A stretch of 64,000 bases of DNA from Ruminiclostridium cellulolyticum H10 (GTDB lineage Bacteria; Bacillota; Clostridia; Acetivibrionales; DSM-1351). The stretch covers positions 2,979,501 to 3,043,500 of the forward strand of contig NC_011898.1 in the NCBI RefSeq assembly GCF_000022065.1, given 5' to 3'. Below the pieces are notes generated by a model. The model ran no database searches, had not been told where the DNA came from, and saw only the letters and a list, made by a program, of their open reading frames with translations. Of the stretch, positions 35,725 to 43,710 are shown piece by piece; within the stretch, counting starts at the first letter, position 1; each line of letters begins with the position of its first letter. Made by a program: the position numbers and the translations under genes.

Positions 35725-37071
35725 TTAAGATATTGTTATATTACATATATATGTATTCTTATTTCCTGTATTCTTAGATATAACATCAATATTAATCGTA
35801 TTAGCTCCTATTTTCAAATTTGCCGCGGTATATGACGAACCGCTTGCTACTGGATTACCGTTAACAGTAATATTAACACCATTAGTATTACTAGCAGTTG
35901 GAATTATGGATAAGCTTGTAGTTCCACTGACACTTGTTGAATATTGATATTGTGTCGAGCTAAAATTGGGCTGTAAAATAAGCGATGTTTTTCCATTTTT
36001 AATAGATAAACTGAATAAAGTTAAATCCTCTTTCCTCTTAATTGTTACCGTATACGTCTGCGGGGCCATTGTTGCTGTAGTAACTATAACATTTACTGTT
36101 GTATCTCCTGTTGTCTGTAATGTAATCGGCCCGTATGGCTGACCGCTGACAGCAGCTCCTCCGTTTATTGTCAGAGTTGATGCAGGATTTTCACATGTCG
36201 CATTTAACATTACGCTTTGAACTGTATTATCAACTTCTACCGTATACCCGTAAGTATTTTTAACAAAAGCTGGTACTATCGGAAGTACTGTAGTTCCGTT
36301 GAGGACAGAAAGACTCGTAAGTTTGTTACTGTTAAGCCTTGTTACAGTCAGGGTGTATCTCTGGGTTAAGTAACCAACGGCTGAAGTGACATCAATAGTT
36401 ATGGTATTGACACCGACTGCAAGGTTCACAGACGCCCCTGTTCCACTGTTTGTTACAACTCCGTTTACCTTGATAACTGCATTTTGTCCGTAGGCAGTCG
36501 GAGTTTCTGCTGTTGGAGTTACTATAATACTGGTCACTCCATAATCAACTGTAGCAGTATAAGACAATGTAGTTTTATCAAAAGCAGGTGTAAGTGTACC
36601 GCTGTTCATCGTTAAGCTTGATAGGTATGGGCTTGTTGGGTCAACTGAGAACAATTGAAAATTAGAAATCGAAGCGATGTTGGGATTACATTTTAGTCCT
36701 CTTGTTACATTTACTCTATAATACCTATATGCGGCGGTCGGAACAAAAGTTCTATCAGAACTGTAACTTATTGTGCCGGTATTTGTGTTATCCACAATGT
36801 CTAATGTTACCCATGTTGAGCTGTCATTACTTCCCTGTAAATAATATGTAAGTAAATGGTATTGCTGAGGGTCCCAACCCACTGAAGGCATACCATTTAC
36901 AACCCATCGATTTACACAATACAATTTGTCTGGCATAAAATTAAGTGTACAAGGAACTTCTCCAACCCATCTGTTGACAGGCTTGATTATCCCGTCAACT
37001 GCCCTTTTGGCCTCAAAAGGAGCTATGTAACTGGATGCTGAAACAAGGCCGGTTAAGGCGGTATTACTCAT
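35725..37071 (-). CDS. Cadherin-like beta-sandwich repeat protein with N-terminal discoidin-like domain
   Basis: 448 residues. Residues 1-145 look like an F5/8 type C (discoidin) module: RAVDG near 24, WVGE, YLQGSNDSSTWVTLD, YRYYRVNVTRG. It is followed by three cadherin-like beta-sandwich repeats of about 95 residues, each opening with an LSSL/LTSL/LFSL motif and closing with a YTLTV or YTVTI strand. No signal peptide or anchor is visible: the protein begins directly MSNTALTGLVSASS. Either it is exported another way or it stays inside or is released with a phage-tail-like particle. ATG has AGGGGGG. Divergent from three tail-collar genes. Confidence 0.85.
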   Translation of the reverse strand: MSNTALTGLVSASSYIAPFEAKRAVDGIIKPVNRWVGEVPCTLNFMPDKLYCVNRWVVNGMPSVGWDPQQYHLLTYYLQGSNDSSTWVTLDIVDNTNTGTISYSSDRTFVPTAAYRYYRVNVTRGLKCNPNIASISNFQLFSVDPTSPYLSSLTMNSGTLTPAFDKTTLSYTATVDYGVTSIIVTPTAETPTAYGQNAVIKVNGVVTNSGTGASVNLAVGVNTITIDVTSAVGYLTQRYTLTVTRLNSNKLTSLSVLNGTTVLPIVPAFVKNTYGYTVEVDNTVQSVMLNATCENPASTLTINGGAAVSGQPYGPITLQTTGDTTVNVIVTTATMAPQTYTVTIKRKEDLTLFSLSIKNGKTSLILQPNFSSTQYQYSTSVSGTTSLSIIPTASNTNGVNITVNGNPVASGSSYTAANLKIGANTINIDVISKNTGNKNTYICNITIS

Positions 37072-37130
37072 ATGTATTTCCCCCCTGCTATATTAAAATT
37101 TGTATTTTTTTACATTTAATGATATTTATT

Positions 37131-37159
37131 ATTATATTGTAACTTAATCAAAATTACAA
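37131..37159 (-). promoter_or_regulatory. Candidate promoter of the surface protein operon
   Basis: On the minus strand TTGTAA (37159-37154), 17-base spacer, TATAAT (37136-37131); leader of about 55 bases to the ATG at 37071. Confidence 0.5.
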
Positions 37160-37175
37160 TCAAAATTTTTATTAT

Positions 37176-37227
37176 TGTCATTATTTATGACATCCTATTG
37201 ACATATTTTTACACAATATTATATAAT
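37176..37227 (+). promoter_or_regulatory. Promoter of the tail-collar genes with upstream inverted repeat
   Basis: TTGACA (37198-37203), 18-base spacer, TATAAT (37222-37227). Just upstream lies an inverted repeat TGTCAT-N5-ATGACA (37176-37192), a candidate operator placed between this promoter and the divergent one. Confidence 0.6.
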
Positions 37228-37258
37228 TACTATATATTAATCAGCGAGAGGTGTTTAT

Positions 37259-37501
37259 ATGGAGACGATGTTAGGTGAAATTGAGCTTTTTCCATTTACC
37301 TTTGTACCCCAAGGATGGCTTTTGTGCAATGGTCAGACATTGAGCATCACACAAAATCAAGCACTGTATTCGTTACTGGGAATTACTTATGGCGGTGACG
37401 GTAAAACAACCTTTGCCCTACCTAATTTATTAGGCACAGAGCCCGTACCTAATACAAAGTATTTCATAGCGAGAGAAGGTTTTTATCCTGAACGGAATTA
37501 G
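37259..37501 (+). CDS. Single-domain phage tail collar (microcystin-dependent protein-like) protein 1
   Basis: 80 residues: essentially one tail collar domain, MLGEIELFPFTFVPQGWLLCNGQ, LYSLLGITYGG, TTFALPNLLG. Full-length MdpB-like proteins are about twice this length, so only the first half of the family is kept. Ribosome binding site GAGAGG. The last codons and stop lie in a 31-bp tandem duplication. First of three tandem paralogues. Confidence 0.85.
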   Translation: METMLGEIELFPFTFVPQGWLLCNGQTLSITQNQALYSLLGITYGGDGKTTFALPNLLGTEPVPNTKYFIAREGFYPERN

Positions 37502-37556
37502 GTTAGTTTAAATTTTACTTAAAATGAATTAGGTTAGTTTAAATTTTACTTAAAAT
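37495..37556. repeat. Perfect 31-bp tandem duplication across a stop codon
   Basis: Copies 37495-37525 and 37526-37556 are identical (GAATTAGGTTAGTTTAAATT onward). The first copy contains the last Asn codon and TAG of the first collar gene, so the second copy is a non-coding echo of that gene's end. Confidence 0.9.
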
Positions 37557-37594
37557 TTTATTTAGCCGTTCTTCGGCTCAAGGAGGCTATTATT

Positions 37595-37849
37595 ATGGAT
37601 TTTCCTTTCATAGGTCAGATTCAGCTTTTTGCATTGGGATTCGCTCCAGTCGATTGGCAGTTGTGTAACGGGGCAGTATTTCAGATTGCAGGGAATGAGG
37701 CATTATATTCATTAATCGGAAATAAGTTTGGCGGTACACCTGGTCAGAACTTCGCAGTTCCAAATCTGTTAAAAGCAAGTGCATATCAGATAAAGCGCCC
37801 TATGGCTTATTATATTTCAATGAACGGCATGTATCCGCAACCCAGTTAA
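37595..37849 (+). CDS. Single-domain tail collar protein 2
   Basis: 84 residues, same fold: MDFPFIGQIQLFALGFAPVDW, LYSLIGNKFGG, QNFAVPNLL. AAGGAGG ribosome binding site nine bases before the ATG, preceded by a 5-bp hairpin AGCCG / CGGCT (37564-37578). Divergent from paralogue 1 at most positions, so the triplication is old even though the DNA next to it is recently duplicated. Confidence 0.85.
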   Translation: MDFPFIGQIQLFALGFAPVDWQLCNGAVFQIAGNEALYSLIGNKFGGTPGQNFAVPNLLKASAYQIKRPMAYYISMNGMYPQPS

Positions 37850-37904
37850 AGCCGTTGCTATAGTGTAACATGTTTTCAATCTTATTTTTAGGGAGGTTAT
37901 TATA

Positions 37905-38150
37905 ATGGATTGTCCCATTTTAGGTATGATAAAGCTCTTTCCGTTTTCTTATATTCCTTACGGTTGGGCGGCTTGTAACGGTTCTATCATAAACATTCAG
38001 TCAAACGCCGCCTTATATTCCCTGCTGGGAACTCAATTCGGAGGAAATGGCAGTACTACCTTTGGGCTGCCTGATTTAAGAGGTGCAGAACTGGATTCAA
38101 ATACTGTCTATTGTATTGCTATACAGGGGATTTACCCTCAAAGACAATAG
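37905..38150 (+). CDS. Single-domain tail collar protein 3
   Basis: 81 residues: MDCPILGMIKLFPFSYIPYGW, CNGSIINIQ, LYSLLGTQFGG, TTFGLPDLRGAE. GGGAGG ribosome binding site at about eight bases. Third of the tandem set; the three are spaced by about 55-95 bases and share one promoter. Function of such stand-alone collar proteins is not established. Confidence 0.85.
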   Translation: MDCPILGMIKLFPFSYIPYGWAACNGSIINIQSNAALYSLLGTQFGGNGSTTFGLPDLRGAELDSNTVYCIAIQGIYPQRQ

Positions 38151-38268
38151 AAATGTTTGTGGATATTTCCCTTATTCTTGTAAAAAATATGTTTATAAAT
38201 ATAAAAATGTTGGTAAATTAAATACTAGTATATTTATACTATTTTAAATTATGAGGGAGGATATAATT

Positions 38269-38868
38269 TTGTCTAAAAATTTTTATGCGGCAATTAAAGA
38301 TAGACGCACATACTATGGTATTGATAAACAGATTCCTGTTTCAGATGAAAAAGTTCAGGATATTATTAAAGAATCAGTTCTTCATACCCCTTCGGCTTTC
38401 AACAGTCAAAGTGCCCGAGTTGTGTTATTGCTGGGAGCAAGTCATGACAAATTATGGAATATTACAAAGGATACTCTCCGCAAGGTAATCTCACCTGAAA
38501 ACTTTTCGGCAACGGAGCAAAAAATAAACTCTTTCAGGAGCGGGTATGGTACTGTTTTGTTTTTTGAGGACAATTCAGTTATTGAGTCTCTTCAGCAACA
38601 ATATGCAACATACAAGGACAACTTCCCTGTCTGGGCACAACAGTCAAACGGTATGCTTCAATATGTCATTTGGACTGCTTTGGAAATGGAAGGTATAGGA
38701 GCTTCTCTTCAGCACTATAACCCATTAATCGATGATGAGGTCAGAAGTGAGTGGAAAATCCCTTTAAACTGGAAGCTTATTGCCCAGATGCCATTCGGAA
38801 AACCCACTGCATCTCCTGACGAAAAGCAATTTCAACCAATTGAATCCAGATTTAAAGTATTCAGATAA
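38269..38868 (+). CDS. Nitroreductase family protein
   Basis: 199 residues from a TTG start at 38269, with GGGAGG eight bases upstream; an ATG at 38251 overlaps the ribosome binding site itself. FMN-binding RRTYYG near 12-17, TPSAFNSQSARVV near 42-54, and GIGASLQHYNP near 145-155, as in the FMN-dependent nitroreductase-like family (Frm2/YdgI type). Reduces nitro or quinone compounds, or serves as an oxidoreductase of unknown substrate. Follows the collar genes with a 118-base gap. Confidence 0.88.
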   Translation: MSKNFYAAIKDRRTYYGIDKQIPVSDEKVQDIIKESVLHTPSAFNSQSARVVLLLGASHDKLWNITKDTLRKVISPENFSATEQKINSFRSGYGTVLFFEDNSVIESLQQQYATYKDNFPVWAQQSNGMLQYVIWTALEMEGIGASLQHYNPLIDDEVRSEWKIPLNWKLIAQMPFGKPTASPDEKQFQPIESRFKVFR

Positions 38869-38869
38869 G

Positions 38870-38893
38870 AAAACCGGCAATTTGCCGGTTTTT
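38870..38893. terminator. Bidirectional terminator between nitroreductase and HHE genes
   Basis: 9-bp stem AAAACCGGC / GCCGGTTTT (38870-38878 with 38884-38892) with a 5-base loop and T-runs on both strands. Confidence 0.88.
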
Positions 38894-39448
38894 CTACAAT
38901 ACCTTTTTTTCAAACTCTTCTATGAGTTTCAGATATTTTTCCTGTAAATGCTGTTCCAATGCTTCTTTCTCTGCCTTTTCACATTTTTGATTCAGTATTT
39001 CCATTGTTTCTTTGGTAAGGTTGTTTCTTGCGAATTTGTATACTACTCCGTCTTCCTTTTCAATATGCCTGTACAGTAGGTGTGTATACGAAACGGCATT
39101 TGCTATTATATCAAGCCTTGATTCATCATCACCTTCCATGACTCTTTTTACAGCAGCCTCAAGCTCCTGCATATGGAGTCTTCCAAGATCATGCTCAACA
39201 AGCATACCGTGCCTTATAAGCTTTTGTGCGGCAGGTCCCATTTCTTTTTCCATCCTGTCAAAAAGTAGTTTTTCCTCTTTACCATGGTGATGTGCATCTG
39301 AATAGTTTCTTACAAAATCGATTATTGTAAAAAGATCCTCATACTTTACCTTCTCGCCCTTTAAAATCTTATAGCAATATGCCCTGATTACTTTCAACAT
39401 CCTCTTTATATTTTTATGCTCGTCTATCATTAAATCAATACAATCCAT
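38894..39448 (-). CDS. Hemerythrin HHE cation-binding domain protein
   Basis: 184 residues, all helical. Metal ligands in IDEHKNIKRML near 8-18, SDAHHHGKEEKLLF near 50-63, GMLVEHDLGRLH near 81-92 and HLLYRHIEKEDGVVY near 123-137. Likely a di-iron protein that senses or scavenges O2 or NO. ATG has AAAGGA. 13 bases after the stop of the unknown gene at 39462, so it is the second gene of a two-gene operon. Confidence 0.9.
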   Translation of the reverse strand: MDCIDLMIDEHKNIKRMLKVIRAYCYKILKGEKVKYEDLFTIIDFVRNYSDAHHHGKEEKLLFDRMEKEMGPAAQKLIRHGMLVEHDLGRLHMQELEAAVKRVMEGDDESRLDIIANAVSYTHLLYRHIEKEDGVVYKFARNNLTKETMEILNQKCEKAEKEALEQHLQEKYLKLIEEFEKKVL

Positions 39449-39461
39449 ACTGTTTTCCTTT

Positions 39462-40091
39462 CTACTTATGGGATATCTTATGTGTATTTTCAGCTGACCT
39501 TACATAAGTAAAATCAGGGTTCAGCCCTTCTACAAATGACTTTACCCAAGCTTCCCTAAGTTCATAAAAATTACTCACATTTCCATGAACCTTTTGCCAG
39601 TACGGTGTGTGTAGGCATATTGAAGTCTGCCATACAAACTCATTGTCATTACTTGAGACTATTTCATTAACACGATCACAGGGCATTCCCTCCAGAATAT
39701 AGTCATTCAAAGCATTAAATATATCCTCAGGTACAGCTGAATCCCCTTTATATTCTCCGGCAGCAGCTTTTCCCTGATTTTTATAAATTCCAATCAAATC
39801 ACTCTTAAAGTCCATATTCCTGTTTAAAACTTGGGTTACAAGAGCTGCCTGCCTTAATTCTGCACTCTCTATTCTTGCCTGAAGCCATCCGTGTATATTT
39901 GAAGTATCAATTAATTGTTCCAGAGGTTCAGTCCCCAAAGGCGGGCCATGCCTTTCATTATTATCCTGAACCCAGGTGCCTACAGGTAGTTCCTTGTCCT
40001 GAGCCCAATTTATAATATCTTTCTCTATTTTTTCGTACCAGATAATTTTGTTATAAAGCCAGTAATGTATTTTACCTAAAAATAGACTCAT
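39462..40091 (-). CDS. Hypothetical protein of unrecognised family
   Basis: 209 residues, soluble, no signal peptide. Tryptophan- and histidine-rich patches (KIHYWLYNKIIWYEKIEKD at the start, ERHGPP near 46, CLHTPYWQKVHG near 163). A helix-rich N-terminal part and a conserved-looking C-terminal YWQKVHGNVSNFYELRE. ATG with GGAGG. First gene of the operon with the HHE protein, so a shared iron or redox role is possible; that is inference only. Confidence 0.8.
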   Translation of the reverse strand: MSLFLGKIHYWLYNKIIWYEKIEKDIINWAQDKELPVGTWVQDNNERHGPPLGTEPLEQLIDTSNIHGWLQARIESAELRQAALVTQVLNRNMDFKSDLIGIYKNQGKAAAGEYKGDSAVPEDIFNALNDYILEGMPCDRVNEIVSSNDNEFVWQTSICLHTPYWQKVHGNVSNFYELREAWVKSFVEGLNPDFTYVRSAENTHKISHK

Positions 40092-40225
40092 TTTTTCCTC
40101 CGTAATATATTTTTATATATTCACAGTTATTTTGTTCTAAAACATTAAAATTTATTTAAACACACCCAATCATTAAATTTTGAATACTATAGTATAGGAT
40201 TTTTTGTATTTTTGGAGGAATATTT

Positions 40226-41035
40226 ATGGAATATACTATAAAAACAGAGCAGGATGTAAGTATCTTTATAAATGATATTAATCCTTATGGGAAAAAGACG
40301 ATTTTTTTTGTACATGGCTGGCCGTTAAGTCACCGTGCATTTGAATATCAATTTAATGTCTTACCTAAAATGGGATTCAGATGTATCGGTATGGATACAA
40401 GGGGGTTTGGCAATTCAAGTAAGCCTTTTTGGGGCTACGATTACAATAGACTGGCTGAAGATGTCCGATGTGTAATCGATACAATGAAACTCAGGAACTT
40501 TGTTCTTGCAGGCCACTCCATGGGAGGTGCCACTGTTATACGTTATATGTCACGTTTTAACGGCTATGGTGTTTCAAAGCTGGCACTGTTCGCTGCCGCC
40601 GCCCCAAGTCTGACCATGCGTCCCGATTTTCCTTACGGACTACCCAAAGAAGAAATTACAAAAATAATACAAAGTGTATATAATAATAGACCGCAAATGC
40701 TTCTTGACACGGCTCCCATGTTTTTTCACAACCCAATAACCAAGGCTCTATCGGACTGGTTTTTCCAACTTGGTTTTGAGGCCGCAAGCTGGGCAACAGC
40801 AGAATGTGCAAAAACTTTTCGTGACGAAAGCCTTTTTACAGACCTTCCCAGAATTCAGGTCCCTACTTTGATACTCCACGGAATACATGACCGTGTTTGC
40901 CTGTTTCCGTTGGCAGAAGCCATGAAAAGGGGTATCAGAAACTCAAGGCTTGTACCGTTTGAGCATAGCGGCCACAGTCTGTTCTTTGAAGAGAAGAATA
41001 AGTTTAATATGGAATTGGTTAGATTCGCCGAATAG
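40226..41035 (+). CDS. Alpha/beta hydrolase
   Basis: 269 residues. HGWPLSHRAF oxyanion region near 30, nucleophile elbow GHSMGG with Ser at 98, acid residue in HGIHDRVC near 225 and catalytic His in HSGHSLF near 251. Resembles non-haem chloroperoxidase-like esterases. ATG has TTGGAGGAA. Single gene. Confidence 0.9.
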   Translation: MEYTIKTEQDVSIFINDINPYGKKTIFFVHGWPLSHRAFEYQFNVLPKMGFRCIGMDTRGFGNSSKPFWGYDYNRLAEDVRCVIDTMKLRNFVLAGHSMGGATVIRYMSRFNGYGVSKLALFAAAAPSLTMRPDFPYGLPKEEITKIIQSVYNNRPQMLLDTAPMFFHNPITKALSDWFFQLGFEAASWATAECAKTFRDESLFTDLPRIQVPTLILHGIHDRVCLFPLAEAMKRGIRNSRLVPFEHSGHSLFFEEKNKFNMELVRFAE

Positions 41036-41214
41036 ATTATGTGAACTGTTTCTTGTTAATTTTGATATATAATAATTGAATTATTTTTTCAAGCTTGCTA
41101 TTATTATCTAGTTGTAACACTTTTAATAGAAAATTATTTAAAGATAAAAGTGGCTATAATTTAACTATCTATTTTATTAGGGATAAAAAATATATTAATA
41201 AGGAGTGTTTTAAG

Positions 41215-42723
41215 ATGACACAAAAGAGGGATCAGTGGGGGTCAAAAGCCGGGTTTATCCTTGCTGCCATTGGCTCGGCTGTTGGTCTGGGCAATATATG
41301 GCGATATCCGTATGTACTGTACTCAAACGGCGGAGGTGCTTTTCTTATTCCATATTTTTTCGCCATACTGACTGCCGGAATACCATTAATGATTATGGAG
41401 TACGGGTTGGGACACAAATTTAAAGGTTCTCCTCCTCTGGCATTTGCCCGAGCAAATAAAAGGTGGGAGTGGCTGGGCTGGTGGCCAAGTATTAATTCAT
41501 TTATTATATTGACGTACTACACCCTGATACTGAGTTGGGCTATCAACTACCTGTATTTCAGTATAACCCAAGCATGGGGGGACGATACAAATTCATTTTT
41601 CTTCAAAGATTTTCTTAAAATGACCGATAGTCCCTTTAAGCTGGGAGGCTTTGTATGGCCTGTCTTTTCCGGTATTACCATTATATGGCTGTTAAACTGG
41701 TTTGTATGCTATAAAGGTGTTTCCGGGGGAATAGAAAAGTTAAATAAGATTTTACTTCCCACCCTTGTAGTTGCAATGATAATTATTGTTATCAGGGGTG
41801 TAACTCTTCCGGGAGCAAGTCTGGGTCTGAACAAGCTTTTTTCACCGGACTGGTCAAAAGTACTTGATCCAAAGGTCTGGATAGCTGCATACGGTCAGGT
41901 TTTCTTTTCACTAAGCCTTGCTATGGGGATTATGATTACTTATTCAAGTTATCTGCCTAAAAAGACCGATATAAACAACAGTGCATTTATGACTGCCTTC
42001 GCTAACAGCGGCTTTGAATTCTTATCTGCAATTGGAGTTTTCGCAATTTTGGGATATATGGCTTCAACCCAGGGAGTGGGTGTAGATAAGGTTGCTTCAC
42101 AGGGAATCGGACTTGCTTTTATAGCTTTTCCAAAGGTGTTTACGGTTATGGGCGGAATAGGGAAGTTATTTGGAGTACTATTCTTTATATGTCTTGTTTT
42201 TGCCGGAATAACTTCTTCCATATCTCTTGTTGAAGCTTCCTCCTCTGCATTAATCGATAAAACTGGAGCCGGTAGAAAGAAAGTTGTTTCATTGGTTTGC
42301 CTCGTCGGATATTCCATAAGCATAGTATATTCTACAGGAGCAGGATTATATTTCCTTGACATAATAGACAACTTTATAAATTCATACGGAATTGTAACAG
42401 TTGGCTTGCTTGAAGCAATAACCATAGGGTGGCTGTTCGGAGCTTCAAAGATAAGAGAACATACCAATGCTATTTCCTATTTTTCCATTGGAAAGTGGTG
42501 GAACGTGATGGTTAAATTTATAACTCCACTTATATTGACTTTTATGATTATTTCCAACATCGTAAATGAAATAATTAAACCATATGGGGGTTATTCACAA
42601 AAAGCACTGATAGCTTTCGGTTGGAGTGTTGTAATTTTAGGAATTGTCTTATCGTTGATATTATGTACAAGACCTTGGAAGGATAGAAACATTACCTCTT
42701 ACAAATCTGAGGAGGTGAAGTAG
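41215..42723 (+). CDS. Sodium-dependent transporter, NSS (SNF) family
   Basis: 502 residues from the ATG at 41215 (AAGGAG nine bases upstream); 12 transmembrane helices. TM1 carries the unwound sodium/substrate segment IGSAVGLGNIWRYP near 18-31, the NSS hallmark. Imports an amino acid with Na+. The next gene starts directly after the stop and encodes a MetS-type small subunit, so the substrate may be methionine or alanine as for the Corynebacterium MetPS system; this is by analogy. Confidence 0.92.
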   Translation: MTQKRDQWGSKAGFILAAIGSAVGLGNIWRYPYVLYSNGGGAFLIPYFFAILTAGIPLMIMEYGLGHKFKGSPPLAFARANKRWEWLGWWPSINSFIILTYYTLILSWAINYLYFSITQAWGDDTNSFFFKDFLKMTDSPFKLGGFVWPVFSGITIIWLLNWFVCYKGVSGGIEKLNKILLPTLVVAMIIIVIRGVTLPGASLGLNKLFSPDWSKVLDPKVWIAAYGQVFFSLSLAMGIMITYSSYLPKKTDINNSAFMTAFANSGFEFLSAIGVFAILGYMASTQGVGVDKVASQGIGLAFIAFPKVFTVMGGIGKLFGVLFFICLVFAGITSSISLVEASSSALIDKTGAGRKKVVSLVCLVGYSISIVYSTGAGLYFLDIIDNFINSYGIVTVGLLEAITIGWLFGASKIREHTNAISYFSIGKWWNVMVKFITPLILTFMIISNIVNEIIKPYGGYSQKALIAFGWSVVILGIVLSLILCTRPWKDRNITSYKSEEVK

Positions 42724-42828
42724 ATGACTGCTACGTCCATAGCTTTCTTTCTATTTGGTGCAATTTTTCTTTGGGGAGGACTTGCTGTAACAATTATGAT
42801 TGCTGTTAAAAATGAAACTAAAAAGTAA
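42724..42828 (+). CDS. MetS-like NSS transporter small subunit, 34 residues
   Basis: Starts at the base after the transporter stop (TAGATG) with GAGGTG upstream. One hydrophobic helix (residues 4-28: IAFFLFGAIFLWGGLAVTI) and a short basic tail. Size, position and the FLFGAIFLWGG pattern match MetS-family small subunits, which are needed for activity of some NSS transporters. Terminator follows at once. Confidence 0.85.
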   Translation: MTATSIAFFLFGAIFLWGGLAVTIMIAVKNETKK

Positions 42829-42832
42829 ATAC

Positions 42833-42862
42833 AGGGGCTGCTACACAGCCCCTTGTTTTTTC
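42833..42862 (+). terminator. Terminator of the NSS transporter operon
   Basis: 8-bp GC-rich stem AGGGGCTG / CAGCCCCT (42833-42840 with 42846-42853), 5-base loop, then TTGTTTTTT. Confidence 0.92.
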
Positions 42863-43092
42863 TATTCTTCCCTACGCTTCTGATCCAGTGCTTCATCCCT
42901 AATTTCAGCCCTGAAACCTTCAAGTGCATCTCTTCTTCTATCATTTTTTTCTTCCAAGGTTTTTGCCATTTTCCTGTCATCAGTTTTTGCAATCATTTCT
43001 TCCGCTGCTTCCATATTTCTGATTGTATGATTGATATTGGCCTGTATTCTTTCCACATTATCACTTCTGTCATCCGGTTTAGGCTTATTCAT
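42862..43092 (-). CDS. tlp: Small acid-soluble spore protein Tlp
   Basis: 76 residues from the ATG at 43092; the ATG two codons upstream is only two bases from GGGAGG. The sequence MNKPKPDDRSDNVERIQ, MEAAEEMIAKTDD and KNDRRRDALEGFRAEI is typical of Tlp, a minor spore protein made in the forespore and degraded on germination. Supports a spore-forming host. Downstream of, and probably expressed with, the gene at 43123. Confidence 0.92.
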   Translation of the reverse strand: MNKPKPDDRSDNVERIQANINHTIRNMEAAEEMIAKTDDRKMAKTLEEKNDRRRDALEGFRAEIRDEALDQKRREE

Positions 43093-43122
43093 ATACATAT
43101 CCTCCCTCTGATTTTTAAATAT

Positions 43123-43470
43123 TCAATCCTTGTCATCATCCATTTTGATTTCGACGGCTCCGGATTGCTCCATTACCGACTTGACTTCCTGAGCTTTGTG
43201 CCTCGCGGCTTTTACAAATACTACAATACCGCTGTCATGATTCAATTCGTTTAAACTTTCAACAAAAGACTTTAATCTACCGGGGTCATCCTGTCCTGTT
43301 TTTACGGTGGCACTTATATGATTATCTATGGCATCAGCATTCATGCTTCGAAACTTGGCTTCATCGTAGCTACTGATTATCATATCCTTCCTGTTGATTC
43401 CGCTGTTTTTAAGGGAATCCACCAAGCCGCCTACCTGACCCGGTTCTAAAAATCTACCAATTATTTTAAT
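43123..43470 (-). CDS. Conserved-type small protein with an apparent ATT start
   Basis: About 115 residues. The visible domain opens with a strand/helix pattern IKIIGRFLEPGQVGGLVDSL, then KDMIISSYDEAKF, and after a polar centre SGIVVFVKAARHKAQEV, like small GsiB/YflT-type alpha-beta domains; family not certain. The first conventional start is TTG at 43425, which would cut off the first strand. A strong AGGGAGGG lies at 43478-43485, seven bases before an ATT codon at 43470 and four before another ATT at 43473; no ATG, GTG or TTG is in frame there. ATT initiation is therefore proposed. Upstream of tlp with a 30-base gap. Confidence 0.65.
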   Translation of the reverse strand: MKIIGRFLEPGQVGGLVDSLKNSGINRKDMIISSYDEAKFRSMNADAIDNHISATVKTGQDDPGRLKSFVESLNELNHDSGIVVFVKAARHKAQEVKSVMEQSGAVEIKMDDDKD

Positions 43471-43710
43471 AATAAATCCCTCCCTGCTTGACTATGCTGT
43501 GGTAAGAGAATAATTAAAATAGATTTATTCTTTTTATATTGTGTCCAAAAATTTTTAATGTAAGAAGGTAAAAAAAACAAAAAAATGACATAGTAATGTC
43601 ATCAAAGTCAATGATTTCAAGAAAACAAAAAATTTAACACGTATCTTGCAAAGTATGTAGGTTACATTATGAAAGCGTAAAAATATTTTTTCAATTGGAG
43701 GGGATATCAG

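Noticed and set aside
42699-42992. 97-codon minus-strand frame over the end of the NSS transporter operon
   Set aside because: It crosses the terminator and overlaps tlp out of frame; no start signal.
43585-43602. ATGACAT-N4-ATGTCAT hairpin upstream of the GT-C-like gene
   Set aside because: Short and AT-rich in a very AT-rich gap; no promoter or gene is positioned to use it convincingly.
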